64,000 nucleotides of DNA from CALWZE01 sp036644375 (GCA_036644375.1 JAVXQD010000008.1:9405-73404), one strand, 5' to 3'. Counted from the first letter of the stretch, positions 17,265-26,263 are shown. Notes: generated from the sequence alone by a model not told the origin. A program made the numbers and translations.

Positions 17265-18248
17265 TCAAATATTGTAAATATCGCTTTTGTAGGATGCAAG
17301 ATGTCCCTTGAGCCATTCAATCGTCTCTGCAATTCCCGCTTTTAAATCATACTTAGGTGCCCAGCCGGTAAGTGCTTTGATTTTTGTATTATCTCCCAGC
17401 AAGCGATTCACTTCGCTTTTTTCGGGGCGCAGACGCTGTTCATCACATATTATTTCGGCTGACGGATTTATCTGGTCTATCAGCTCCTGAGCAAGCTGCC
17501 CGATACTAATCTCAACACCGGTGGCGATATTCACCTCTTCACCGATTGCTTCCACGCATTCGGCAAGAGCCATAAATCCCGCGGCGGTATCCTTGCAATA
17601 GTTAAAGTCGCGTGTCGGCGTGAGCGACCCGAGCTTTATCTCGGAGGCGCCGTTCAGAAGCTGCGTTATAATTGTGGGTATGACAGCACGAGCGCTCTGG
17701 CGCGGTCCATAGGTGTTAAACGGGCGCACAATTGTAAGCGGGGTTCCAAACGAGCGGTAAAAGCTTTCCGCAAGCCTGTCCGCCCCTATCTTTGTTGCCG
17801 AATACGGACTTTGCCCCTGAAACGGGTGCTTTTCGTCAATCGGAACATACTGAGCTGTTCCGTAGACCTCGCTTGTTGAGGTTACCAGCAGACGGGACAC
17901 ACCGAGGTCGTTCGCTGCTTGCAGTACATTCAGAGTTCCTTTTATATTAGTATCGACATAGCTGTCCGGGGAATGATAGCTGAACGGAATCGCAATCAGC
18001 GCCGCAAGGTGATAAACTGTGTCACAGCCCTTGACGGCAGTGCGAACGCCGTTCGGGTCACGGATATCCCCCGAGAAAACTTCAATCTCGTCCTTGATTT
18101 CCTTTGGCAGACTGTCAAGCCAGCCCCATGAGTTAAATGAGTTGTAGTATGCAAAGGCCTTGACCTTTGCTCCGCTTTTTACAAGCTCCTCGGTAAGATG
18201 AGAACCGATAAAGCCGTCAGCTCCTGTTACAAGCACTTTTTTGTCCAT
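17265..18248 (-). CDS. legB: NAD-dependent 4,6-dehydratase, LegB type
   Basis: Short-chain dehydrogenase/reductase that forms the 4-keto-6-deoxy nucleotide sugar at the start of the legionaminate pathway. 327 aa with NAD motif G9-x2-G12-x2-G15 (TGADGFIGSH), YNSFNSWGWLD (a hallmark of LegB), TSTSEVYG, and the catalytic pair Y149 and K153 (PYSATK). A GTG three codons upstream (18257) is an alternative start; the ribosome site is weak for both. First gene of the minus-strand leg operon, divergent from legG. Confidence 0.9.
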   Translation of the reverse strand: MDKKVLVTGADGFIGSHLTEELVKSGAKVKAFAYYNSFNSWGWLDSLPKEIKDEIEVFSGDIRDPNGVRTAVKGCDTVYHLAALIAIPFSYHSPDSYVDTNIKGTLNVLQAANDLGVSRLLVTSTSEVYGTAQYVPIDEKHPFQGQSPYSATKIGADRLAESFYRSFGTPLTIVRPFNTYGPRQSARAVIPTIITQLLNGASEIKLGSLTPTRDFNYCKDTAAGFMALAECVEAIGEEVNIATGVEISIGQLAQELIDQINPSAEIICDEQRLRPEKSEVNRLLGDNTKIKALTGWAPKYDLKAGIAETIEWLKGHLASYKSDIYNI

Positions 18249-18321
18249 GTGTAGCACCGCTTTCTTTACAAGAATTCAATATATATGATAATATAAATAC
18301 CTCTAAAAAGCAAATAAAGGA

Positions 18322-18350
18322 TTGTGAACAATCGGTGCAGGTGGTATTAT
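18322..18350 (+). promoter_or_regulatory. promoter of the legG operon
   Basis: TTGTGA, 17-base spacer, TATTAT. The predicted transcript would start near 18357, giving a leader of about 219 bases before legG. Confidence 0.6.
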
Positions 18351-18356
18351 TAACAA

Positions 18357-18575
18357 TTATAAAGTAAAATGGTGGTCAGAGCTGCGGAGTCTCAACAGAG
18401 AGTGATTAAAAAATGCGCGGCACAGCGAATCATACGCTGTCGGCGCACTGTGCATAACCCGCGCAAAAGCTCAAGACCCCGTCTGTTGGAATGCATATTT
18501 AACGCGTCGGATGCTTCAGGCGGCGCTCATGATCCAAAAACCTCGATTCTAAGAAGTCGGCAAGGAGTCAGCATT
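18357..18575 (+). other. long structured 5' leader of legG
   Basis: Non-coding leader within the 327-base divergent gap. It can fold into an outer stem TGCGCGG/CCGCGCA (18414-18420 with 18459-18465) enclosing ACAGCG/CGCTGT (18422-18440), or alternatively GCACAG/CTGTGC. I do not recognise a known riboswitch. A reading frame continues upstream of legG through this region but has no family resemblance and bypasses the strong ribosome site at 18562. Confidence 0.4.
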
Positions 18576-19763
18576 ATGGATAAAGAAAAATATATCGTGT
18601 CTGTTGTTACAGGGACAAGAGCCGAATTCGGACTGCTCCGCCCCATCATGGACAGGATTGCCGATGACAGGTCTCTCTCTTTGCAGCTTGTGGTCACGGG
18701 GGCACACCTTTGCGAAGCTCTCGGGTGTACAGTAAATGAGATTGAACAGACCGGGCTGCCGATTGCAGCGAAAATCGATATCCTAAAAAACAGACCGGAT
18801 ACCGAAACTGCAATTGCCATCTCGCGGGCAGTCGAGAGCTTTTATAATTTCTGGAAATCAAATCGACCTGACCTTGTATTGCTTTTGGGTGACCGCTATG
18901 AGACATTTGCGGCGGCGACCGCGGCGGCTACAAGCGACATACCTATCGCCCACATAGGCGGAGGGGACACAACCGAGGGCGCTAAGGACGAGTTTTTTCG
19001 GCACTGTATTACAAAGATGAGCGCGCTTCACTTCGCCATCTGTGAGCGCTCGCGCAGGCGCATTATTCAGCTCGGAGAGCAGCCGTCGGCAGTTTTCAAC
19101 ACAGGCTCATCGGGCGCGCAAAATATCCTAAGCATTTCTCCGATTGACAAATCTGAGTTGTCGGCCGATATCGGATTTGATATGTCTGAACCCTTTCTGC
19201 TCTGCACTCTGCACCCGGAGACTCTGGGTGACATCTCGCCTCGAAGATGCGCGGAAATTCTGCTTGCCGCAACAGAAAAGTGCGGTATGCCGATTTTGTT
19301 TACCGCCGCAAATGCCGATGAGGGGGGTACACAGATTAATGATTCAATCGAGCGGTACTGTCGGTGCCACGTCGGTGCAAGGCTGGTTCAAAGCCTTGGG
19401 GTCAAGCGATATTTATCCGCAATGCGTTATTGTGCGGCAGTAGTCGGCAATTCAAGCAGTGCCATTGTCGAAACGCCCTCCCTCAAAAAGCCATCTGTGA
19501 ATATAGGTGACCGCCAAAAAGGGCGGGAAACAGGCGCGAACAATATTGATGTACCGTGGAACTGCGATAAGATTCTGCAAGCTTTAAAAAAAGCGGTTTC
19601 ACCCGAATTTGCCAAAAGCCTTGAGAATATGAAAAGTCCATATGGCGACGGCGACACCGCAGGCGATATTGTCCGAATAATAAAGGAGAGGCTGTCTGAG
19701 GGAATTTCCCTCAAAAAGGCCTTCTGCGATACAGACATAACGATTTCCGGAGGTAAACCATGA
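18576..19763 (+). CDS. legG: UDP/GDP-sugar 2-epimerase (hydrolysing), LegG/NeuC type
   Basis: 395 aa. Releases the nucleotide and inverts C2 to give the free 6-deoxy sugar that a NeuB/LegI synthase would condense with phosphoenolpyruvate. Family segments: SVVTGTRAEFGLLRPIM at the N-terminus, LLLGDRYE, AHIGGGDTTEGAKDE, and near the C-terminus VGNSSSAIVE with NIGDRQKGR. Start chosen at 18576 because AAGGAG lies eight bases upstream and homologues begin here. Head of the plus-strand operon. Confidence 0.92.
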   Translation: MDKEKYIVSVVTGTRAEFGLLRPIMDRIADDRSLSLQLVVTGAHLCEALGCTVNEIEQTGLPIAAKIDILKNRPDTETAIAISRAVESFYNFWKSNRPDLVLLLGDRYETFAAATAAATSDIPIAHIGGGDTTEGAKDEFFRHCITKMSALHFAICERSRRRIIQLGEQPSAVFNTGSSGAQNILSISPIDKSELSADIGFDMSEPFLLCTLHPETLGDISPRRCAEILLAATEKCGMPILFTAANADEGGTQINDSIERYCRCHVGARLVQSLGVKRYLSAMRYCAAVVGNSSSAIVETPSLKKPSVNIGDRQKGRETGANNIDVPWNCDKILQALKKAVSPEFAKSLENMKSPYGDGDTAGDIVRIIKERLSEGISLKKAFCDTDITISGGKP

Positions 19764-20740
19764 AAGGCATTGTTGTGGGCTTAGGCTCAATGGGAAAAAG
19801 AAGAATCCGACTTATGGAAGATTTTTTTGAAAATACAGAGCTTTGCGGCGTTGACAGCAGCAAAGCACGCCGTGACGAAGCCCATGAGCTTTTCGGTATT
19901 TCATGCTATGTGTCCATTTCGCAGGCAGTGGAGTGCTTCAAGCCGGAATGCGGATTTGTGTGTACAAGCCCGCTGTCTCACGGCTCAATCATAAATGAGC
20001 TTTTACAGGATAATCTCAATGTTTTTACCGAGATAAATTTGGTTTCGGACAGATACGTCGAGAACGCCGAACTCGCAAAGGACAGGGGGCTTACTCTGTT
20101 TTTATCCTCCACTCCGCTCTATCGCAGAGAGACACAATATATTGAACAAGCGGTTAGAGCAGCCGAATGCCCTTTGATTTACCGATATCATGTTGGTCAG
20201 TATCTTCCCGATTGGCATCCGTGGGAGAATTACAAAGACTTTTTTGTTGGCGACCGCAGAACCGGAGGCTGCAGAGAGCTATTCGGAATAGAGCTTCCGT
20301 GGCTTGTGTCTGCGTTCGGAGAAATAGCCGAGGTGTACTCAACGCACACAAAACAGACCTCTCTCAGCATTGATTATCCCGACAGCTTTCTCGTGACAGT
20401 GACACATAAAAGCGGAACAACAGGTCAGCTCGCCTTCAACGTTGTGTCCCGCAAAGCCGTCCGAGACCTTGAGGTTATCGGAGAAAAGCTGTATCTCCAT
20501 TGGGGCGGAACACCGACAAGCTTGTCAATTTATGATTTTGAAAAAAAACAGGATATTCAAATTGACACCTATGAAAGCGTCAATCACGACACCCGCTATT
20601 CGGACAATATCGTTGAAAACGCATATGTCGATGAGCTTGCCGCGTTTTTTGATACGCTTGAAGGTAAAAATGTGCGCCGTCACAGCTTCGAACAAGATGC
20701 CGAGCTGCTCGATTTAATAGATGAAATCGAAAAGGAGTAA
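19760..20740 (+). CDS. Gfo/Idh/MocA-family oxidoreductase (1)
   Basis: 326 aa with an N-terminal NAD(P) fold (VVGLGSMGKRRIRLM; G-x-G-x2-G) and a C-terminal alpha/beta domain. The usual EKP of the family is replaced by TEINLV at the same place, so the catalytic Lys is not obvious. It overlaps legG by four bases (ATGA) and is followed by a related gene. Similar enzymes occur in nonulosonate and surface-glycan clusters; the substrate is unknown. Confidence 0.82.
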   Translation: MKGIVVGLGSMGKRRIRLMEDFFENTELCGVDSSKARRDEAHELFGISCYVSISQAVECFKPECGFVCTSPLSHGSIINELLQDNLNVFTEINLVSDRYVENAELAKDRGLTLFLSSTPLYRRETQYIEQAVRAAECPLIYRYHVGQYLPDWHPWENYKDFFVGDRRTGGCRELFGIELPWLVSAFGEIAEVYSTHTKQTSLSIDYPDSFLVTVTHKSGTTGQLAFNVVSRKAVRDLEVIGEKLYLHWGGTPTSLSIYDFEKKQDIQIDTYESVNHDTRYSDNIVENAYVDELAAFFDTLEGKNVRRHSFEQDAELLDLIDEIEKE

Positions 20741-20747
20741 TCCTGAG

Positions 20748-21677
20748 ATGAAAATATTGTTTATGGGACTCGGTTCAATCGGAAGCCGCCACATAAAGAA
20801 TCTGGATACGGTTTTGTGCGAGCGGGGGATATCCCACCGAATCGACGCCGTTCGAAGCTCCGATAAACAGCTGCGCGGCGGTGTACAAGCACTTTTGACA
20901 AACAGTTATTATTCCGTTGATGAAATCAAAGAGAAATATGATGTTGCATTCATCACAAACCCCTCGTCACTTCACGAAAGCTCGGTAAAATCGCTCGTTG
21001 ATATTGCCGAAAACATGTTTATTGAAAAGCCGGTATTTTCGCGCAACGATATTGACGAGCATGCGCTCGGACTTCACGCAGACGGCGTATACTATGTTGC
21101 ATGTCCGCTTCGCCATACTCCGGTCATACGCCGAATGAAGCGGATTTGCGAACAGAATCACGTTGTTTCGGCGCGCGCAATCAGTTCCTCCTATCTGCCT
21201 GACTGGAGACCCGAAACCGACTATCGAACCTGTTACAGCGCGAGGCGAGAGCTTGGCGGAGGAGTTGTGCTCGACCTTATTCATGAGTGGGACTATCTTA
21301 GCTATCTTTTCGGCATACCATCGAGCGTGTTCGGTTTTTCGGGAAAATATTCGGAGCTTGAAATCAACAGCGATGATGTAGCCGTGTATATTGCGCGGTA
21401 TAATGACCTGCTTTTATCATTGCATCTCGATTATATCGGACGAAAATCGGTTAGAGAAATTGAGATATACTGCAACAATGAGACCTATTGCGGCGACATA
21501 CTAAACAGAACCGTCACGCACAGGGCATCCGGCGAGGTTGAGACCTTCGAACCCGAAGATTTTTATCTCAATGAGATGAATTACTTCATTGACTGTGTGC
21601 TCGACAAAACCGCAAATAACATGAACACGGTCACCAATGCGCTTATGGTCCTGAAAACAGCGGAAATTAAATCTTAA
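20748..21677 (+). CDS. Gfo/Idh/MocA-family oxidoreductase (2)
   Basis: 309 aa. NAD(P) motif GLGSIGSRHIKNL near the N-terminus, family motif FIEKPVF with the catalytic Lys present, and SYLPDWRPETDY, which parallels QYLPDWHPWENY in the gene before, so the two are paralogues. Start at 20748, with AGGAG about ten bases upstream and only seven bases after the previous stop. A nine-codon longer reading overlaps the neighbour and is rejected. A role in modifying the nonulosonate or its carrier sugar is inferred from context. Confidence 0.85.
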   Translation: MKILFMGLGSIGSRHIKNLDTVLCERGISHRIDAVRSSDKQLRGGVQALLTNSYYSVDEIKEKYDVAFITNPSSLHESSVKSLVDIAENMFIEKPVFSRNDIDEHALGLHADGVYYVACPLRHTPVIRRMKRICEQNHVVSARAISSSYLPDWRPETDYRTCYSARRELGGGVVLDLIHEWDYLSYLFGIPSSVFGFSGKYSELEINSDDVAVYIARYNDLLLSLHLDYIGRKSVREIEIYCNNETYCGDILNRTVTHRASGEVETFEPEDFYLNEMNYFIDCVLDKTANNMNTVTNALMVLKTAEIKS

Positions 21678-21720
21678 ATCAAACCCAACTCAACAAGCAT
21701 TTTTTTCGGAGGCTTAACTA

Positions 21721-22530
21721 ATGAACATTCTTGTCACAATTTGTGCGCGCGCCGGCTCAAAGGGCGTAAAGTCAAAGAACATGCGCGACTTTTTGGAATA
21801 CCCAATCTGCTTTTATACACTGTCTGCATACAGGCTCTTTTTAGAGCGTGAAGCGCATCTTTACGGACAGTTTGACCTTGCAGTGAACACGGATTCACAG
21901 CAGCTGTACGACCAAATCGACAGCACGGGAACCCCGTATATTAAAGTGCCGCGCAAGGAATTCCTCGCGGGAGACACCGCGAGCAAAACCGATGTCATGC
22001 GGGATACACTTAAAGAGGCACAGGCTCAGACAGGTAAGACATATGACTTCGTTGTGGACATGGACCTTACTAGTCCGCTCCGCCGTGTAGAGGACATAAA
22101 GAGCATCGTAGATACGTTCATTGCCAACCCCGATGCCGAGATTGCACTTTCGGTGACCGAGAGCCGCCGCAACCCATATTTCAACCAGCTGATAAAAAAA
22201 GATGACGGATTTTTCAAAATTGCCATCGACAGCAATTTTGTTGCACGTCAGCAGGCTCCCGAGGTGTTTGACGCAAACGCCTCGCTCTATGCATACAGTC
22301 CCGAGTTCCTCAACGAGACAACCAAGATTCTCTCACAGGCAAAGCTCGTCTGCTCGATAATGCCGGACACCGCAGTTCTTGACATTGACAGTGAGCGAGA
22401 CTTTGAGCTTATGCAGATGCTTGCGAAATATTTTTATGAAAGTGATGAGACTTTTGGTGAAATACACAGAAACATAGAGAGCTTTTGTCCCAAGAACAAA
22501 AAGGGCTTGTTTTCTTTTTTGCACAAATAA
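21721..22530 (+). CDS. acylneuraminate/legionaminate cytidylyltransferase
   Basis: 269 aa. Activates a nonulosonic acid with CTP to the CMP-sugar. N-terminus ICARAGSKGVKSKNMRDF is the CTP-binding signature, followed by DLTSPLRRVEDI and the later VLDIDSERDFEL. This places a sialic-acid-like sugar as the product of the locus; LegF would be the equivalent name. GGAGG precedes the ATG. The matching synthase gene is not in the window. Confidence 0.9.
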   Translation: MNILVTICARAGSKGVKSKNMRDFLEYPICFYTLSAYRLFLEREAHLYGQFDLAVNTDSQQLYDQIDSTGTPYIKVPRKEFLAGDTASKTDVMRDTLKEAQAQTGKTYDFVVDMDLTSPLRRVEDIKSIVDTFIANPDAEIALSVTESRRNPYFNQLIKKDDGFFKIAIDSNFVARQQAPEVFDANASLYAYSPEFLNETTKILSQAKLVCSIMPDTAVLDIDSERDFELMQMLAKYFYESDETFGEIHRNIESFCPKNKKGLFSFLHK

Positions 22531-22548
22531 CACAAACGGGGTTTTATT

Positions 22549-23103
22549 ATGAAAAAATATATCACAGTTTTGTTGATTGCCTTGTGCCTTACGCTCTTAG
22601 TTTCTTGCGGCAAGCACACTGAGTCGGACGACCCACTGCTTCCCGCAGCGCCTGAGACCGAGATGCCGACACCCCCTATTGACGGACCTGTATATTCGGG
22701 CACAGATATTGCCGATTCACCGTTTGTCGGGAAATTCGAAAACAGTTATTCGGCTCTTTTTGCAAGCGGAGCGGAGTATGTTTATGTTAAAATTACCGTG
22801 AACGAGGATGGGACTCAAATAAAGGAACCTCTGCAAAAACCCACTCTCGAGTGTCGTGCCGACGGTACATTTTCTCTGATGGTGCCCACGGCAATCGGAG
22901 AGGGGAATGCCACGATTAACGGGACCTTTACCGTTGACGGAGAGATTGCGGAATTCACGGTTGCGCAGGGCAGTTACGGAGATTTTATCGGGGCGAGCAC
23001 CGAAAAATTCACCTGCAAGCTTATTAACGCCAATGATATCAGGTTTTGGGGTGATCAGATTGGCACAGTCTCGGGTGGAGATATTTTTACAAAAGCCACA
23101 TGA
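22549..23103 (+). CDS. lipoprotein of unknown function
   Basis: 184 aa. A lipoprotein signal peptide ends LLVSC (Cys at about residue 20), followed by a Pro-rich linker and a beta-rich domain (GTFTVDGEIAEFTV). I do not recognise a family. It begins 18 bases after the cytidylyltransferase, so it is probably in the operon and is displayed on the outer face of the membrane. Confidence 0.7.
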   Translation: MKKYITVLLIALCLTLLVSCGKHTESDDPLLPAAPETEMPTPPIDGPVYSGTDIADSPFVGKFENSYSALFASGAEYVYVKITVNEDGTQIKEPLQKPTLECRADGTFSLMVPTAIGEGNATINGTFTVDGEIAEFTVAQGSYGDFIGASTEKFTCKLINANDIRFWGDQIGTVSGGDIFTKAT

Positions 23104-23276
23104 AATAAAAACATCTGCACGCTTTATTAATGATGCCTCAGTGGCACAAAGAAGCTTTAAGAGCGAACTCGAGCTTAATAAATACACTTTTCCAATGAAC
23201 ACTTAAATGCTGTCAGCAATTGACTTTATACAGCTCGATAAACCGCACAGATCAAGCAAATAGGAGATAAAATGAC

Positions 23277-24641
23277 GTGGCGATTGATTTTTTGTTTTTA
23301 TATGAACATATAGTCCGTGAGTTTGAAAATGACTGTCTCGTGATGGCGGAGCTTGAGCGAAGAGGGTATAAATCAGAGCTGCTGCAGCTGATGGACAGAA
23401 AAAAACTCAAGTATTTCACATGGAAAAAGCCGAGAGTTATTGTCACCTCTGCCATGTATAACAACGAGACGCTGAACAGCTTTGTCTACAATAATGTCGG
23501 CAGAGTGGACAAGGTTGTAAATCTGCATTGGGAAGAGGTTTTGTCCCGCGAGCAGGAGGAGAGCGAATTTTATTCGCTGACCGAGAATGCGCGAAAATGC
23601 ACCCATATCTGCTGGGGAAATGCGGCAAAGCAAAGGATTGTCGCAAAGGGTGTTCCCGAGACAAATACCGAAATTACAGGCGCTGTTCAGCTTGATTTTC
23701 TGTATCCGGAATTCAGCGGATATTTTAAAAGCCGAGCTGATATTGCGGTTGAGTACGGGCTTGACCCGAGCAGGCGCTGGCTTGCATATATCAGCTCGTT
23801 TTCATGCGCCTTTATGGACGACAAAGAGGTGGATGAGCTCAACAAAATGACCGATCTCGATTTCAAGGGATTCAAAGAGGTCGGAGGCCGCTCGATGAAT
23901 GTCACGCTTGATTGGTTTGACAGATTGCTTGACGAACAGCCCGATATTGAGCTTATCTATCGACCTCACCCGTGCGAGTGGCAGAGTCCGCCGCTTGACG
24001 AAATGAAAAAAAGGCATCCGAATTTTCACGTCATCACCGATTATTCGGTAAAGCAGTGGGTGAAGGTGTGCGACGTTATTCTCACATGGATGAGCACCTC
24101 GGTCGCCGAAATTTATTTTGCGAAAAAAAGTTGTCTTGTGCTTCGTCCCGAGCCGCTGTTCGATGATTATGACCCCGTTACCTACGAGGGCGTCGATGCT
24201 ATTGACAGCTATAATCGCCTTGTCTGCGAGCTTGCAAAGTCCGAGCATCCATTTCCGATTGACTCGGCACAAATGCAGGCGCACTATGATGTTGACTATG
24301 ACTATCCCGCATATATGCGAATAGCGGATTTACTGGAACAAACACTTAAAAATCCTCCGCGTGACAAGCCTTTTTCCGAGGGTTATAAGCCGAGATTTAA
24401 TTTCGGAAAATTTGTCGCCCTGTGCGGGCTTCACACCATGAACGCACTGCACATCAATCCTCATTGGTTTGATTTCGTCGGAAAAAACATAACCGATCAA
24501 ACCGAACGGCTCATCGGATACTACACCAAGGCGCGCGTCAGCAATAAGCAAATACGCGCTAAAATGGACGAGATGCGCCTGTATATCGACAGGGGAGCGC
24601 ACAAATCGAGAAATCAAGCAAATAACAAATCGCAGCTTTAA
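23277..24641 (+). CDS. surface carbohydrate biosynthesis protein (putative transferase)
   Basis: 454 aa, soluble. It resembles the surface-polysaccharide biosynthesis family that includes the BFO_1060-type transferases. YRPHPCEW recalls the phosphate-binding segment of CDP-glycerol glycerophosphotransferases, so a GT-B-like fold is likely. The start is a GTG at 23277 with AGGAG ten bases upstream. An out-of-frame ATG at 23272 would give only a 13-residue peptide. It may place the nonulosonate on the surface glycan; this is inference from position. Confidence 0.65.
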   Translation: MAIDFLFLYEHIVREFENDCLVMAELERRGYKSELLQLMDRKKLKYFTWKKPRVIVTSAMYNNETLNSFVYNNVGRVDKVVNLHWEEVLSREQEESEFYSLTENARKCTHICWGNAAKQRIVAKGVPETNTEITGAVQLDFLYPEFSGYFKSRADIAVEYGLDPSRRWLAYISSFSCAFMDDKEVDELNKMTDLDFKGFKEVGGRSMNVTLDWFDRLLDEQPDIELIYRPHPCEWQSPPLDEMKKRHPNFHVITDYSVKQWVKVCDVILTWMSTSVAEIYFAKKSCLVLRPEPLFDDYDPVTYEGVDAIDSYNRLVCELAKSEHPFPIDSAQMQAHYDVDYDYPAYMRIADLLEQTLKNPPRDKPFSEGYKPRFNFGKFVALCGLHTMNALHINPHWFDFVGKNITDQTERLIGYYTKARVSNKQIRAKMDEMRLYIDRGAHKSRNQANNKSQL

Positions 24642-24802
24642 GTCGATGTCGGCAAGCTGCGGCTATAGTTTAAGCGCCGTGACAAGCTTATTCGTTTTTC
24701 GGCGGAGCCGTCGGCTATTTGAAATTCATTCGGGAAATAACGGGGCTGTGACACAATGCGTTTTCGATAGCAAAATGCACAAAGAACCGGATCTTAAATT
24801 AC

Positions 24803-24856
24803 AAAAAACACTTGAAATCAGGCTTTGATAGTCCGAAATCAAGTGCTTTTTTGTGC
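24803..24856 (+). terminator. intrinsic terminator after the leg plus-strand operon
   Basis: ACACTTGA-type stem pairing with TCAAGTG, followed by CTTTTTTG and preceded by AAAAAA. Seven strong pairs around a 23-base inner part. The rest of 24642-24939 shows no gene. Confidence 0.7.
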
Positions 24857-24939
24857 GATGTTTTTTCACAGGGCTACTGTGCCTCAGCCCCTCATATCGC
24901 TCTATTGGAATTTTTACAGACGGCACCATTGGGAAATTG

Positions 24940-25392
24940 CTATTTATTGCGGTACAGAATAACCTTTTTCATACTGTAGTTCCAAATCAGCACAATTGCT
25001 GCCGCTATTATTTTTGCGACAATCACTATCATGCCAAGCTTTTCAACACCAACCCACATCAGCAATTCGGTAAGCAGCAGGCCGCCTGTTGATATTACCG
25101 CAAACACAACGAACTCGGTGGTTTTGCTCGCTTTTGTGGTCTCGCCGTTGAAAACAAACCAAATCGACAGCAGATAGTTTACGGTCAGCCCCACCATGAA
25201 TCCGAATACAGTTGCGACCATATAATGCATTCCGAGGCACGAATTGAGAATAAACAGTACCGCAGCATCAACGACAAAGGAAATTCCCCCTACAAAAAAA
25301 TATCGAAAAAACTGAATTATCGGATTTTTTGTAGGATTCACAAAAAGATTTTTTATGTCAAGCTTGAACATGTAAGAAAACAGCTCTTTCAT
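24940..25392 (-). CDS. GtrA-family membrane protein (1)
   Basis: 150 aa with four membrane helices and the GtrA opening IIQFFRYFFVGGISFVVDAA. The family includes proposed flippases or helpers moving polyprenyl-linked sugars for glycan decoration. A longer start at 25428 is rejected because AAGAGGT lies nine bases before the ATG at 25392. It follows a second GtrA gene by 84 bases, close to the surface-sugar genes. Confidence 0.85.
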   Translation of the reverse strand: MKELFSYMFKLDIKNLFVNPTKNPIIQFFRYFFVGGISFVVDAAVLFILNSCLGMHYMVATVFGFMVGLTVNYLLSIWFVFNGETTKASKTTEFVVFAVISTGGLLLTELLMWVGVEKLGMIVIVAKIIAAAIVLIWNYSMKKVILYRNK

Positions 25393-25476
25393 TTTATATG
25401 TACCTCTTAAAAATATTGCAATCGGCACTTTGCCGAAAACTGAAAACGCGGCTCAAGCAGCGTGCAAAGGATGTTT

Positions 25477-25908
25477 CTATTTGTTCCCTTTGTCCGCAAG
25501 CTCGTTTGTGTTGACCGAGTTGCGATAAACCACAAACCGGCAAAAAAGATATTCGGAAATGAGATTCAAAATCATCGTAACAAAAAGCACCAGATATTCA
25601 TTCCAGCCGATATTGGTCAGCGCCGCGCCCCACCATGTTGAAAGAGGAGTAAATACACAGTAATAAGCAGCGATTTTCAACATCGCAATCGGAACATTTG
25701 CAGTTGATTTAAAGGTAAATTTTCGATTGAGCGTAAAATTCCACAGTACCGACAATATCAGTGCCGTGAGATAGCATATCCAGTAAGGCAGATGAAAAAC
25801 CTCATTCAAAAGCGTAAAACTTAAAGCCTGAATCAGACCCGCGCTGGCAGAAAACAGAACGAATTTAATCATCTGTGCCGCATTTTGCTTTGGAGACAGC
25901 TTTTCCAT
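25477..25908 (-). CDS. GtrA-family membrane protein (2)
   Basis: 143 aa, four membrane helices, IKFVLFSASAGLIQALSFTLL at the N-terminus and LNRKFTFKS between helices 2 and 3, a typical GtrA loop. Start at 25908 with GAGGG seven bases upstream. Related to but clearly diverged from the following GtrA gene; they could form a heteromer. First gene of a two-gene minus-strand operon. Confidence 0.82.
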   Translation of the reverse strand: MEKLSPKQNAAQMIKFVLFSASAGLIQALSFTLLNEVFHLPYWICYLTALILSVLWNFTLNRKFTFKSTANVPIAMLKIAAYYCVFTPLSTWWGAALTNIGWNEYLVLFVTMILNLISEYLFCRFVVYRNSVNTNELADKGNK

Positions 25909-25946
25909 TTTGATTCCCTCTTTTACCGTATTTGGATTGCAAATAC

Positions 25947-25974
25947 ATTGTACCACATCGGCTATATATAACAA
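25947..25974 (-). promoter_or_regulatory. promoter of the GtrA pair
   Basis: On the minus strand: TTGTTA, 16-base spacer, TACAAT, about 40 bases before the first GtrA start. Confidence 0.5.
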
Positions 25975-26205
25975 AATTATATTAATAAATGATGGCAAGC
26001 GCACAGACCGTCGGATATGCGATATTCAAGTCATTTGCAGGATATGTAAAGCTGTGAGATTTTTGAAAACAGGCGGAAAGCATGTGTGAAGGATGAAAAT
26101 CCCCCGAATGTCCTTGCTTTTTTGTCAGCGCTATATTTGCGTTGGCTGCGGCGCTGCATTTCAGTGATTTTACACCTCGGCAATACAATTTGTGCAAGCC
26201 GAGAT

Positions 26206-26235
26206 TTGCATTTATTCGGCTGTTTGGTGTATAAT
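26206..26235 (+). promoter_or_regulatory. promoter of the GH13 gene
   Basis: TTGCAT, 18-base spacer, TATAAT, 28 bases before the start codon. The remaining part of the 355-base gap 25909-26263 has one 6-bp hairpin (CAGCGC/GCGCTG, 26126-26156) and no gene. Confidence 0.6.
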
Positions 26236-26263
26236 CCACAGAAAATACGATTAAGAGGTTTTT

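Noticed and set aside
17233..17316. A 28-residue N-terminal extension of LegC.
   Set aside because: It overlaps the end of legB, and a good ribosome site lies before the ATG at 17232 where the family starts.
18369..18575. A 69-codon N-terminal extension of LegG.
   Set aside because: It is basic, has no family resemblance and bypasses the strong AAGGAG site before 18576. Homologues begin at the MDKEKYIVSVV start.
23272..23313. A 13-codon ORF starting at the ATG before the surface-glycan transferase.
   Set aside because: As a gene it is too short and overlaps the transferase start. It is noted only as a possible translational effect.
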